The position numbers and the translations under genes were made by a program. Shown in pieces: positions 31,800 to 40,810 of a DNA stretch of 64,000 nucleotides. The stretch's first letter is position 1. The number at the start of each line of letters is the position of its first letter. The notes beneath the pieces were generated by a model. It did no database searches. It worked only from the letters and a program-made list of their open reading frames with translations, and had not been told where the DNA came from. Location: positions 1-64,000 of the forward strand of contig WGNL01000025.1 in NCBI GenBank assembly GCA_016124585.1, in the 5' to 3' direction. This stretch comes from Bacteroidota bacterium. Its GTDB lineage: Bacteria > Bacteroidota > Bacteroidia > Chitinophagales > Saprospiraceae.

Positions 31800-34250
31800 C
31801 TAGTTTTTTATCCGGTTCTTCTCATCTTCCAAACCAGTGCTGCGTCTGCGGGCAGCTTTGACCTGTTCATTTCCAAAGCGATAGGAGAAGTTTGCCCGGA
31901 ATCTGCGGCTGTCACCACGACCATCAACTGTCATGTACAATTGGCCGAAATTGCTGACACCCCTCCATTTTTGGGTGTAGAAAATATCGTTTACAGACAG
32001 CTTTAAAGTAGCTTTTCCTTTCAACAGCTTTTTTGAAATACCTGCGTCGATTGCCCACATTGGGTCCATTTTGAAAGTGCCACCCCAGATGCTCGGAGAA
32101 TTGTACCAGCCGGATACTTCCATATTGAAGTCCTTCGGCAAGGTGAACGTGTGTTGCATGTACCCATTGAAGGCATTCACATTAGCATCCACTACTTTTC
32201 CATCGCCAAAGTCTGCGCTGATGTCCGTGTGGTAACCGTTCAGGTTGACATAAGCATTCCACCATTTTGCAATTGGAACAGGTGAGCCGATATTGATGCT
32301 GTAGTTATTTTGCTCTGCAAGGTTTTCCCAAGTCACAAATGCAGCGGTAGGGTTTACGTCCGAAATATCCACAAGCCGCTCGATAAGGTCAGACGTGTGG
32401 CTGAAACTCAACGACGTGCTGACCATTTGCATGAAAGTGTAGCTCAGCGAAATGTTGTTGGAATATTGCGGATTTAGGAAGGGGTTGCCTTTTTGAAAGG
32501 TCAATTCATCCAAACGGTATTCAAACGGATTGAGGTCCTGGTAGCTTGGGCGGTCGAGTCGGCGGCTGAAATTGAGGCCAAAACTGTGTTTTTCGCTCAA
32601 ATTGTACGACACGCCGCCAGAAGGGAACAGGTTGAAATAATCCCGTTTCACGTTTTTGTCGTTCACGGGTTTCAGGGCAGTCAAGTCTCCTTCAGAGTTT
32701 GTTTGCTCGGCACGGAGGCCTAATTGCATGCTCCATTTTCCAAATTGGCGGGAATAGGTAGTGTATGCCGCATTTACATTTTCAGTGTAGGTATAAAAGT
32801 TGGTGCGGTCAATGTCCACTTCGTCATTGCCTTCCACAATATTGTAGAAGTTGAAATCATTGTCGGTTTTTACATAGCTCAATTTGATGCCTGCGCCCAA
32901 CTGACCTTTCAAGAATGGCCGCTCATGGTCTATTTTAAATGTATAAATGTCGATGCTCGTAGGTGAAACTGTGTGGTAATCATGCTCCTGAAGCAGTACG
33001 CTGCCATCGGCGCCGTCACCTAAATAGTAATGGTTGGGTTGAACTTGGTTGTTTTCGTTTCTGAAAAAGCCGTAGTCCGCGTCAATGTTCAGGATTTTAC
33101 CCTTTGCATCATCAAATCGGTAGTTGAGGTTGAAATTGTAATTGCTTCGCTTACCATCCGTTGAGGTATTCGAGAACAATGTACTGTCAGGCTGTGTAGC
33201 GCCAATGGCGCTGATGGGGGTGCGGATGTGGCCCATGTCGTCCGATTTGTTTTCGTAGCCGTTCACCAAAAAGCCAATCGTGTTTTTTTCATTGATGAAA
33301 AAATCGTTGCCCAGCTTGAAATTGTTGGAACGCCAATGGTTGTCATTTTGGCCTTTTTGGTCTAGGCTAGTTCCATTTTGTTCCCGATAAAAATTCATGA
33401 TTTCGAGCCACTCACCATCGTTGAAGCTGTAGCTGCCGAAGGTATTCATGAGTTTATTACGGTAATTGCCACTTACGGAACCTTCGTAGTTGTGCCGACG
33501 GCCAACTGCATAGCCCAAGTTCACATTGCCGTTGCCTCCCAGTCGCTTATCTTTTTTCATGCGGATATTGATGATCCCTGCATTGCCTTCTGCATCCCAG
33601 CGGGCACTAGGGTTCGTGATGATTTCAATCGTGGCAATATCAGTGCTTTGAATTGTTTTAAGGTAGGCAGCAAGGTCATTTGCACTGAGTTGCGTTGGCT
33701 TTCCATCAATATAAACTCGAACGCCGCCCTTGCCACTCATGATGATATTGTCATTGTTGTCCACGACCACACCTGGCGATTTGCGGAGCAATTCCATGGC
33801 ATTGTTCCCTGTGGCGTTGATACTACCTTCTACATTGAAAACAGTCTTGTCAGGGTGGACTTCCACGAGCGGCTTCTTACTTTTCACGGTCACTTCGGCT
33901 AGTTCCACACCCTTATTTGACATTTTTATATCCGGGATGACTAGGTTTTGGCCAGTGGTCAGTTCGAATACTTGCGAGTTGTAATCAGAAAGCCCTACGA
34001 AACTAATGTTTAGCCAGTATTTTCCAGCTCCGATGCTTTGCAGTTCGAAACTGCCATCTTCTGCCGTGTACTCTGCTTTTACAAGAGCACTATCTTGCAC
34101 GGCATAGAGCAAAACATTGGCGAAGCTGATGGGTTGGTTATCGTTGCCAATTACTTTTCCTTTGATAATTCCAGTTTCCCGATTGGCATAATTTGCAGAA
34201 ATAAAAGCAAAAGAAAACAGGAGGACTAGGAGTCCAGTTAGCTTTTTCAT
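31800..34250 (-). CDS. TonB-dependent receptor / outer membrane beta-barrel with carboxypeptidase-like regulatory domain
   Basis: N-term GIIKGKVIGNDNQPISFANVLLY, plug-like NNDNIIMSGKGGVRVYIDGKP, long beta-barrel region. Confidence 0.85.
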   Translation of the reverse strand: MKKLTGLLVLLFSFAFISANYANRETGIIKGKVIGNDNQPISFANVLLYAVQDSALVKAEYTAEDGSFELQSIGAGKYWLNISFVGLSDYNSQVFELTTGQNLVIPDIKMSNKGVELAEVTVKSKKPLVEVHPDKTVFNVEGSINATGNNAMELLRKSPGVVVDNNDNIIMSGKGGVRVYIDGKPTQLSANDLAAYLKTIQSTDIATIEIITNPSARWDAEGNAGIINIRMKKDKRLGGNGNVNLGYAVGRRHNYEGSVSGNYRNKLMNTFGSYSFNDGEWLEIMNFYREQNGTSLDQKGQNDNHWRSNNFKLGNDFFINEKNTIGFLVNGYENKSDDMGHIRTPISAIGATQPDSTLFSNTSTDGKRSNYNFNLNYRFDDAKGKILNIDADYGFFRNENNQVQPNHYYLGDGADGSVLLQEHDYHTVSPTSIDIYTFKIDHERPFLKGQLGAGIKLSYVKTDNDFNFYNIVEGNDEVDIDRTNFYTYTENVNAAYTTYSRQFGKWSMQLGLRAEQTNSEGDLTALKPVNDKNVKRDYFNLFPSGGVSYNLSEKHSFGLNFSRRLDRPSYQDLNPFEYRLDELTFQKGNPFLNPQYSNNISLSYTFMQMVSTSLSFSHTSDLIERLVDISDVNPTAAFVTWENLAEQNNYSINIGSPVPIAKWWNAYVNLNGYHTDISADFGDGKVVDANVNAFNGYMQHTFTLPKDFNMEVSGWYNSPSIWGGTFKMDPMWAIDAGISKKLLKGKATLKLSVNDIFYTQKWRGVSNFGQLYMTVDGRGDSRRFRANFSYRFGNEQVKAARRRSTGLEDEKNRIKN

Positions 34251-34498
34251 AAGTCGGTAAGATTGATTTTAGTGGCACTAATTGGTTGGTAGTCAAATAG
34301 TTAGTAGGCCATTTGACGGTTGCCAATCAGCAGTGTACAGTCGGTGAATTAAACTTGTTTAACTAAAAATGATGATGTGGCAAAAGTGGGCTTACCCTTA
34401 GTTAAATGCCATATTTTTTCGATGAAAAACTTAATTTCTTAGGGCAAACGCCATTTTCAACGTTTTTCTTTAGCTTTTTTGCCGATGAAAATTCGATT

Positions 34499-35572
34499 TT
34501 AGCCTTTTTTGAGTACGCCGAGCATTTCTGTTTCGACCCGGTTTTTATCTTCTATTAATTCAAAAAAGCCTTCCAAATAATTAATCATTTCCGTTTTTGT
34601 TTCCATGTCAAGTCTATCAAAATCGTCAATGGTTGAAATGATTGCTTCCTTTTTTGATTTGAAATAACTGAAAATGACCCTTAGTTCCTCATAGCTTTTG
34701 GCATTTCCAAGGAACACCCGGTCAAGCACCGTTTTTTGACCTAACGCTGCATTTGCCCTTGCATAGGGTGCGGCTACCAATCCAGCATAGTCAAAATCAT
34801 AAGGTACTGGCACTATTTGCCCATCCTCCTGCTGAATCAGTTCCGTATTTCGGGCCATCATGTAGCTCCAATCTGCATTCCCTACCATGTATTGAAACAC
34901 GGACATGATTTTTTCTTGGTTAAGGTGCAGCGAGTCCAGTTGAATAATTTTTCTGCTCATGGTGTGGCAGTTGTTTCGAGCTGCCATGCTTTCAGCATCT
35001 TCAATGATGATACCCAATTGGGTAGTTTTTTTGAAAGACTTGCCTGTATTCCGATAAGTGATTTCTGCAAGGCTCGCCTTAAAGCTGTAGGGAGTAAGTA
35101 GACGAAACAGCTGATAAACCAGGTATTCACGTATGATATTGACCTCGCTGCCATCATTTTCCATACAGTGTGTCACTAGCTTGTACTCATTGAAACTTTC
35201 AAATCCATTGGCATTCAGCGAGTCTTTATGAAATTTCAATTTGAGCGGTGGAAACTCACAAATCATGCGTCGTGACTTACCTCTTGGGCGTAGCCTTACC
35301 GAGAATTTTGTACTGCTTTTCCTGCTGTGTTTTACCTCAAAAATCCCATCTTCATATTCTTTGTTGCGGATATTAGCTTTGATAGAATCAAAATTGGAGG
35401 TAATGTTAATCTCAGTTACCTTGTCAGCTGGTAATAGGTCAAAAAATACTTTTTTGTTATTTTTAACCTCAACTGCCATGGGTTGGCATTTGCTCAAAAC
35501 TGGCAAACCCAACAAAAGCACCAAAAAGGTCAAAACCCTGAAAATAAAAGGCTGATTCTTGATAAGCTGCAT
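34499..35572 (-). CDS. Hypothetical exported protein, possibly CotH-kinase-like
   Basis: Signal peptide; RLRPRGKSRRMICEFPPLKLKF, GNADWSYMMARNTELI, VPYDFDYAGL loosely resemble CotH-like kinase segments. Confidence 0.45.
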   Translation of the reverse strand: MQLIKNQPFIFRVLTFLVLLLGLPVLSKCQPMAVEVKNNKKVFFDLLPADKVTEINITSNFDSIKANIRNKEYEDGIFEVKHSRKSSTKFSVRLRPRGKSRRMICEFPPLKLKFHKDSLNANGFESFNEYKLVTHCMENDGSEVNIIREYLVYQLFRLLTPYSFKASLAEITYRNTGKSFKKTTQLGIIIEDAESMAARNNCHTMSRKIIQLDSLHLNQEKIMSVFQYMVGNADWSYMMARNTELIQQEDGQIVPVPYDFDYAGLVAAPYARANAALGQKTVLDRVFLGNAKSYEELRVIFSYFKSKKEAIISTIDDFDRLDMETKTEMINYLEGFFELIEDKNRVETEMLGVLKKG

Positions 35573-36031
35573 TTCAGTTTGATTCGAAGGGAATGAAATT
35601 AATTATTTGAACACAAGGTTAACCAGCTTTTTGCTAGATTTATACTGAGAATCTTAAAAAATGGCAAATGAATATTTTAATTGCCGGAACTCCGTTTCTA
35701 AATTCATTGTAATCAGGACGGAACAATTTTTCGATTTGTTACTTTTAGTTTTGTTCGAATAAGTAGATTGCCCTGCCAGAGATAAAAAAGTAGATGCTTT
35801 TAGCCCTAAAACTTCCATCAAAGTAGGCTTACCCAATAGTTCATTTCCTGAAATTTGATATTTACCAGGCTGTTACGGCCGTTACTGCTAGGCATTTATA
35901 TTGCCTGCGACTTTATTCTTTTCTCGTCGATTGAGGAGGGTAATGAGTAGTTGCGTGGTAAGAAGAATGCTGGTTTTGTTGAATTCACACTCTTTAGTTT
36001 TTTGAGTGAGGGTGATTCCTCATGCTTATCC

Positions 36032-36086
36032 AGCCCGTTTACTTATGCCTCGTTGCCAGTTTTCTTGGCAACGAGGCGGGCTTTTT
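36032..36086 (+). terminator. Intrinsic terminator-like hairpin oriented to the + strand
   Basis: 12-bp perfect stem GCCTCGTTGCCA (36047-36058)/TGGCAACGAGGC (36066-36077), extra AGCCC/GGGCT pairing, then TTTTTT on the + strand only. Confidence 0.65.
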
Positions 36087-36090
36087 TCAC

Positions 36091-38139
36091 TTAAACTTTC
36101 CAGAATCGCAACAGTAGGATTTCCATTGCTAGTGCAATTAAGGCAATGATGATGCACCATTTCCAAAGTAACACCCCCTTACTACGGTCACTGACTACAT
36201 TCTCCAAGCTGGCAGATGCATTATCTGTTAAAATGCTGATGTTTTTGCCAATTTTTTCTTGCAATGCAGTGCTATTAAGGTAGCTTAAATCTGATTCCCG
36301 TCGGTCAAAATTGAATGCAAATTTTGAAAGTGTGGAATCCGGGTTCAGGAACAAATCGTAGAAACCAGCATCAAAAATTTGGTTTTGAAGCCCGATAAAA
36401 ACTTTTGAAGCAACAATCCTTTGCTGAGGAATAAACTCTTCCGATACTTTGCCATCCTTTGCTTCACCTCGCATTTTGTAAACACTTTCGCCGCCTCGCA
36501 CCAGGTTGTCTGATTCAATACTCTCATCCCTACCAATGGTGTAGGCAATTGGACGCTTGCGGGCACTGGAGATGGCCATTTTGTAGAGCATTGGGATAAA
36601 AATCTCCCCACTGTTGGCAAGGTTATTTACATCAGGGTCAAGGGGTGCTGCGCAAAGATAAAGTATGCCCTGGCCGCTTTTGTACTTACCCAAAAATGTG
36701 CTGCCATCACGGTAAGTCAACAATTTTTCTTCGCCTCTGCTGGCTTGGGTGTTCAAATGATAGTTCCCTTTGGAAGTAGGCAGCTTTAAGTTTGCCGACT
36801 TGTTTTCAAATACATCCTTAAAGATGAATTCCTCCGTATTTACATCCGCAACGGTGCGCTCTTGTTGCTCGTAGGCTTGCAGTTCGTTGGCTGGGATTGA
36901 GTTCAAAAACTCGTTGTAAGTCGCTACATTCGAGGTGTTTGATGGGAACACGAGCACATTGCCACCATTGGTCACATATTGACGAAGCTCCAATGCCAAG
37001 CCACTTGAAATGCTGTTAACGCCATTAACCACAATCAACTGGTATTCAGGAAACTTGGAAAAGGTGATTTGACTGACAGATTGGTTGTCAACTTTGAAAT
37101 AGCTGATACCTTTGAAGGCAGCTTCCAAGTAGGGACTTGGCATCAATTCGTTGATTACCAGCACATTAATTTGCTCTGCAACATTGTAAGTGAAATAATA
37201 ATGGTCATCAAACTGAACTGGATAATCCGTCAGCGCCAGTTCTGCTTCGTGCCAACCTGGCTTTTGGATATTAATCACCACGGTGTCCAGCATGGAGCTA
37301 CTTCCAGGTATGTTCAATTCGCCAACTGGTTTGGTTTCACCGTCGTATTTCACGGTGAGCCTTACGTTTTCAGCAGCATCAGTACTCCAGTTCTTCACTT
37401 TTACAATTAAGGAATTGGGTTGACTTAACATCTGCACGGGGGCTTCGAACCAAGCACTGTCAATGCTTACATTTTTCTCCTGAACTGCCTGCAACGGCAC
37501 TAGGTTTACGCTCAAAACTGTGTCCTTGACATTTTCTAAATCACTTATATTTTTTTGAAAATCGGAAATTACGTAGCTGACCTTGTTGGCTCCAATTCCG
37601 CTCCCTAATGCCTGTTTTTGCCTAGCCAATATTTGAGAAATAGTATGAACCGCAGGTGAAATTTTGATTTCCTCTACCAATCCGATGGCCTCCTCTTTAC
37701 TTACCAATCGTTGGTGTTTTCCTTCGAAATCATTCGTTAAAACCTGAAACCTATCATCAACTGCATAAGCAGAAATGATTTCTTTGGCTTTTTGCTTTGC
37801 TCGTTCCACCAAAGGGGCATCCTCACTCAAAGCGCTCATACTGAACGAGTTGTCCACAAAAACGCTCACAGCGTTTTCACCTTGTTTTACTTCTACATCT
37901 TTTGGGATAAACGGTTGCGCAAACGCAAAAACCAGCATAGCAACCGCCAAGCAACGGGCCAAAAGCACAAGCAAATTCCGGAGTTTGCGGCGGGAACTGG
38001 TCTCATCCTTTACTTCCTTCAGAAACCTGACATTGGTGAAGTACACCTTCTTGAATCGCCTGAAATAGAACAGGTGGATGATGATGGGGATGGCCAAAGC
38101 GCCTAATGCGAAGAGAAAACCAGGATATAAAAACTGCAT
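36091..38139 (-). CDS. BatA-domain (N-terminal double-TM) VWA-type membrane protein
   Basis: MQFLYPGFLFALGALAIPIIIHLFYFRRFKKVYFTNVRFLKEV start; FVDNSFSMSA VWA-like motif; C-terminal TM. Confidence 0.85.
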   Translation of the reverse strand: MQFLYPGFLFALGALAIPIIIHLFYFRRFKKVYFTNVRFLKEVKDETSSRRKLRNLLVLLARCLAVAMLVFAFAQPFIPKDVEVKQGENAVSVFVDNSFSMSALSEDAPLVERAKQKAKEIISAYAVDDRFQVLTNDFEGKHQRLVSKEEAIGLVEEIKISPAVHTISQILARQKQALGSGIGANKVSYVISDFQKNISDLENVKDTVLSVNLVPLQAVQEKNVSIDSAWFEAPVQMLSQPNSLIVKVKNWSTDAAENVRLTVKYDGETKPVGELNIPGSSSMLDTVVINIQKPGWHEAELALTDYPVQFDDHYYFTYNVAEQINVLVINELMPSPYLEAAFKGISYFKVDNQSVSQITFSKFPEYQLIVVNGVNSISSGLALELRQYVTNGGNVLVFPSNTSNVATYNEFLNSIPANELQAYEQQERTVADVNTEEFIFKDVFENKSANLKLPTSKGNYHLNTQASRGEEKLLTYRDGSTFLGKYKSGQGILYLCAAPLDPDVNNLANSGEIFIPMLYKMAISSARKRPIAYTIGRDESIESDNLVRGGESVYKMRGEAKDGKVSEEFIPQQRIVASKVFIGLQNQIFDAGFYDLFLNPDSTLSKFAFNFDRRESDLSYLNSTALQEKIGKNISILTDNASASLENVVSDRSKGVLLWKWCIIIALIALAMEILLLRFWKV

Positions 38140-38327
38140 GTCGGATGTTTGATGGGCTGCCAGTTTGCAGCCTCTGAATGTACGTTTTAAAACAGAAAAT
38201 GTTGTATCTAAATTGGACTTACGTCAATATTCACGCATTGTAAGATTTTGAGGGACGAAGTTATTGCTATCGCCTGAGAAATGTTAAATTGGCGTGTCAT
38301 TCTTTCCTTTTAACCTAAACCTTGGTT

Positions 38328-38816
38328 ATGAAAAAACTATTCTACCTCTTGCCCATGTCCGTTATTTTTTTGCTCACGCAATGTATGCCCGCCAAGCGAC
38401 TGCACCAAGCAGAAACCAATGCTGAAACAATCCGACTGTGGTATGAGGAAGGTTGGAACAAAGGAAACAATGAAGCACTTATTCCAAGGGTTTTTCATCC
38501 AGACTGGAGCGATGGCAACCCTTTGCAGCCAGAATCCAATCAAGGAATCGGAGGCATGTACGAACTTGTCAAATTTTACAAGCAAGCTTTTCCTGATGCA
38601 CATTTTACTATCACTCATCTTTTTGCAGATGATACACATGCTGCCATTCGTTACGAAGTCGAAGCTACCCACATGGGCGATGCTTTTGGTGTGCCTGCTA
38701 CTGGCAAGAAATTCACGTCAACAGGACAGGTGATTTATGAAATGCGGGATGGGAAAATATACCGGAGTTGGCAGGAACTTGATTTGATGGGCATCATGAA
38801 TCAACTGAAGGATTGA
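38328..38816 (+). CDS. SnoaL-like / ester cyclase family lipoprotein
   Basis: Lipobox-like LLTQC; WYEEGWNKGN, DAHFTITHLFADDTHAAIRYEVEATHMGDAFGVPATGKKF. ATG at 38328. Confidence 0.75.
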   Translation: MKKLFYLLPMSVIFLLTQCMPAKRLHQAETNAETIRLWYEEGWNKGNNEALIPRVFHPDWSDGNPLQPESNQGIGGMYELVKFYKQAFPDAHFTITHLFADDTHAAIRYEVEATHMGDAFGVPATGKKFTSTGQVIYEMRDGKIYRSWQELDLMGIMNQLKD

Positions 38817-38818
38817 AG

Positions 38819-39598
38819 TCAATATGAGTTTTTTGAAAAAATGGAACGCAAGACGATTTGGCAATGCGAAATCAGATTTGGCCAAAAACCAAAGTGTTTT
38901 TTCAAAACTTCATACCTGTCTCTAAGTGACTGGCGGTGGCGTTGCTTGGAAACTCCGCCAGTCAGGTAATTGGCTAAAACCATTTCAGAATTTACTGTTT
39001 GCCTGCTTTTTTTCAAAATTTCAATTACCCAATCAATATCTGCCGCCAAGTTCCCTTCCTTAAACGCCGGGCAGATAGATTTCCGAGCAATAAATGCTTG
39101 GTGGCAGACGACCATTCCCATTTTCAAACTTTTCCATGTCAGTTCGGAAGGTAATTTCTGCGTTGTCAATTCGGTCCGTGTTCCAAGAACATGGCGGGTA
39201 AAAGTAACTAGGTTGGTTTCACCGTAAAGCACATCAGTTTCTGAGCCATATTTCAACATCATTTTCTCGACAGTGTTAGCTTCTGGCAATTCATCGCCTG
39301 CATTCAGAAACCAAATGAAGTCACCTGTGGCCAAATGCAACCCTTTGTTCATCGCATCATAAAGCCCTTTGTCTCGTTCGCTCACCCATTTGAGGATTTT
39401 TGCATTCAGTAATTTTTCATTGGCTAATTCCACAAGGGCGATGGCTGTCAGGGTGTGGTCGGTAGAGCCGCCATCTACGATGATGTATTCGATATGGGGA
39501 TAAGTTTGTGCAAGCACACTATTTGCCGTACCACGTAGGTAGTAGGCGCCATTGTAAACCACGGTGATGATGCTGATGAGTGGTGGACGTGCAATCAT
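38819..39598 (-). CDS. Glycosyltransferase family 2
   Basis: PLISIITVVYNGAYYLRGTANSVLAQTYPHIEYIIVDGGSTDHT; start at 39598 avoids overlap with the AraC gene. Confidence 0.9.
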   Translation of the reverse strand: MIARPPLISIITVVYNGAYYLRGTANSVLAQTYPHIEYIIVDGGSTDHTLTAIALVELANEKLLNAKILKWVSERDKGLYDAMNKGLHLATGDFIWFLNAGDELPEANTVEKMMLKYGSETDVLYGETNLVTFTRHVLGTRTELTTQKLPSELTWKSLKMGMVVCHQAFIARKSICPAFKEGNLAADIDWVIEILKKSRQTVNSEMVLANYLTGGVSKQRHRQSLRDRYEVLKKHFGFWPNLISHCQIVLRSIFSKNSY

Positions 39599-39668
39599 GG
39601 TGGCGAAGATAATTCGAATACTTGATGAATAGAGTTTGAAAAACAAGGCTTTAAAAACCAAAAAATGA

Positions 39669-40520
39669 CTATTGGTTCTTCCTGTAGGTGACTGGATTCT
39701 GACCCAGTGCTTTTTTAAAGGCTTTGTTGAAGTAGGAAATATTGCTAAAGCCACTTTCGAAGCAGATTTCAGCGACCGATTTTTCGGTGGTTGCCAGCAA
39801 ATTGGCAGCGTGGTTTACCCTGAAATGTGTCAATGCCTCAACAAAAGTCTGTCGAGCAATTTTCTTGAAGAATCGGCAGAATGAAGTGGGAGAAAGGTTG
39901 GCCACAGCTGCGATGGATTCCAATGGAACTTCAGTAGTGTAGTTTTCCGATAAAAAAGCATAGACTTTTCGGAATCGTTCTGTGTCCAAAGGCGTCGGCG
40001 GATGCTCCATAAAATGATAGTCGATGACAGAAACCTCCTTTGATTCAGAAATAATTAGCAGTAAATCAATGAGTTGCAGAAATTTTTGAGCAGGCTTTAG
40101 CTCAGTTTTCTGGTTCATCTTTTTTCCTAGCGCATCCCTTGTCTTCCCGAAAATATGGATACCATATTTCGCTTTTTCCAGCAGTTGGTTGACTTTGGCC
40201 ATCTCCGGCATTTCCCAAAATTCATTTCCCACGAATTCCTTTTTGAACTGGATGACTACTTGTTCAGCTGCTTTGCTGTCATTAAGATAATCTGTACTAA
40301 GCCAAGTATGTGGCAAATTTGAGCCTAGCAGCACCAAATCGCCTGGCTCAAAACTGGAAACTTGCCTGCCGACCATTCGTTTTCCACGCCCCTTGATGAT
40401 ATAGGTTAGCTCAATTTCAGGATGAAAATGAAAAGGAGCATCGAACCGGGCTTGAACGAATCGCCGCCAAAGGAAGGAGGTGTTGGTATTCCCAGAAATT
40501 TGCTCAAATGTGGGTTTCAT
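39669..40520 (-). CDS. AraC-family transcriptional regulator (cupin + HTH)
   Basis: N-term FHFHPEIELTYIIKGRGKRMVG cupin; C-term ATTEKSVAEICFESGFSNISYFNKAFKKALGQNPVTYRK. Confidence 0.92.
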   Translation of the reverse strand: MKPTFEQISGNTNTSFLWRRFVQARFDAPFHFHPEIELTYIIKGRGKRMVGRQVSSFEPGDLVLLGSNLPHTWLSTDYLNDSKAAEQVVIQFKKEFVGNEFWEMPEMAKVNQLLEKAKYGIHIFGKTRDALGKKMNQKTELKPAQKFLQLIDLLLIISESKEVSVIDYHFMEHPPTPLDTERFRKVYAFLSENYTTEVPLESIAAVANLSPTSFCRFFKKIARQTFVEALTHFRVNHAANLLATTEKSVAEICFESGFSNISYFNKAFKKALGQNPVTYRKNQ

Positions 40521-40810
40521 TCTTAATTAAAATTGCCTTAGATTTTAAATTTTGAAAAAGAATTGGACAATATTACATCATTTTTTGCAAAAAAAGAGGA
40601 AGTCCATTTCCATTAAATACCGTGACTTTGTTGCCCTGATTCTTGAGATTGTTTTGTTATTACTTTTTGGGCTTTGGTGTTTTAGTCAATATTGTAACAC
40701 TCTAATTGAATTGTACAGATTTTCAAAAACCTAATCCGCAAAACCGCATTTAAAAACGTTTAACTAAATAGATTTTCAAAATCATTTTCTCAAACCTAAC
40801 TTAAGATTGC

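Noticed and set aside
35746-36086. Assigning the intergenic region to rnpB, tmRNA or SRP RNA
   Set aside because: Conserved cores of these RNAs were not recognised; only an unspecified ncRNA candidate is justified.
40552-40734. 60-aa hydrophobic ORF in the AraC/SusC intergenic region
   Set aside because: Non-ATG start, lies in a probable divergent regulatory region; insufficient support as a gene.
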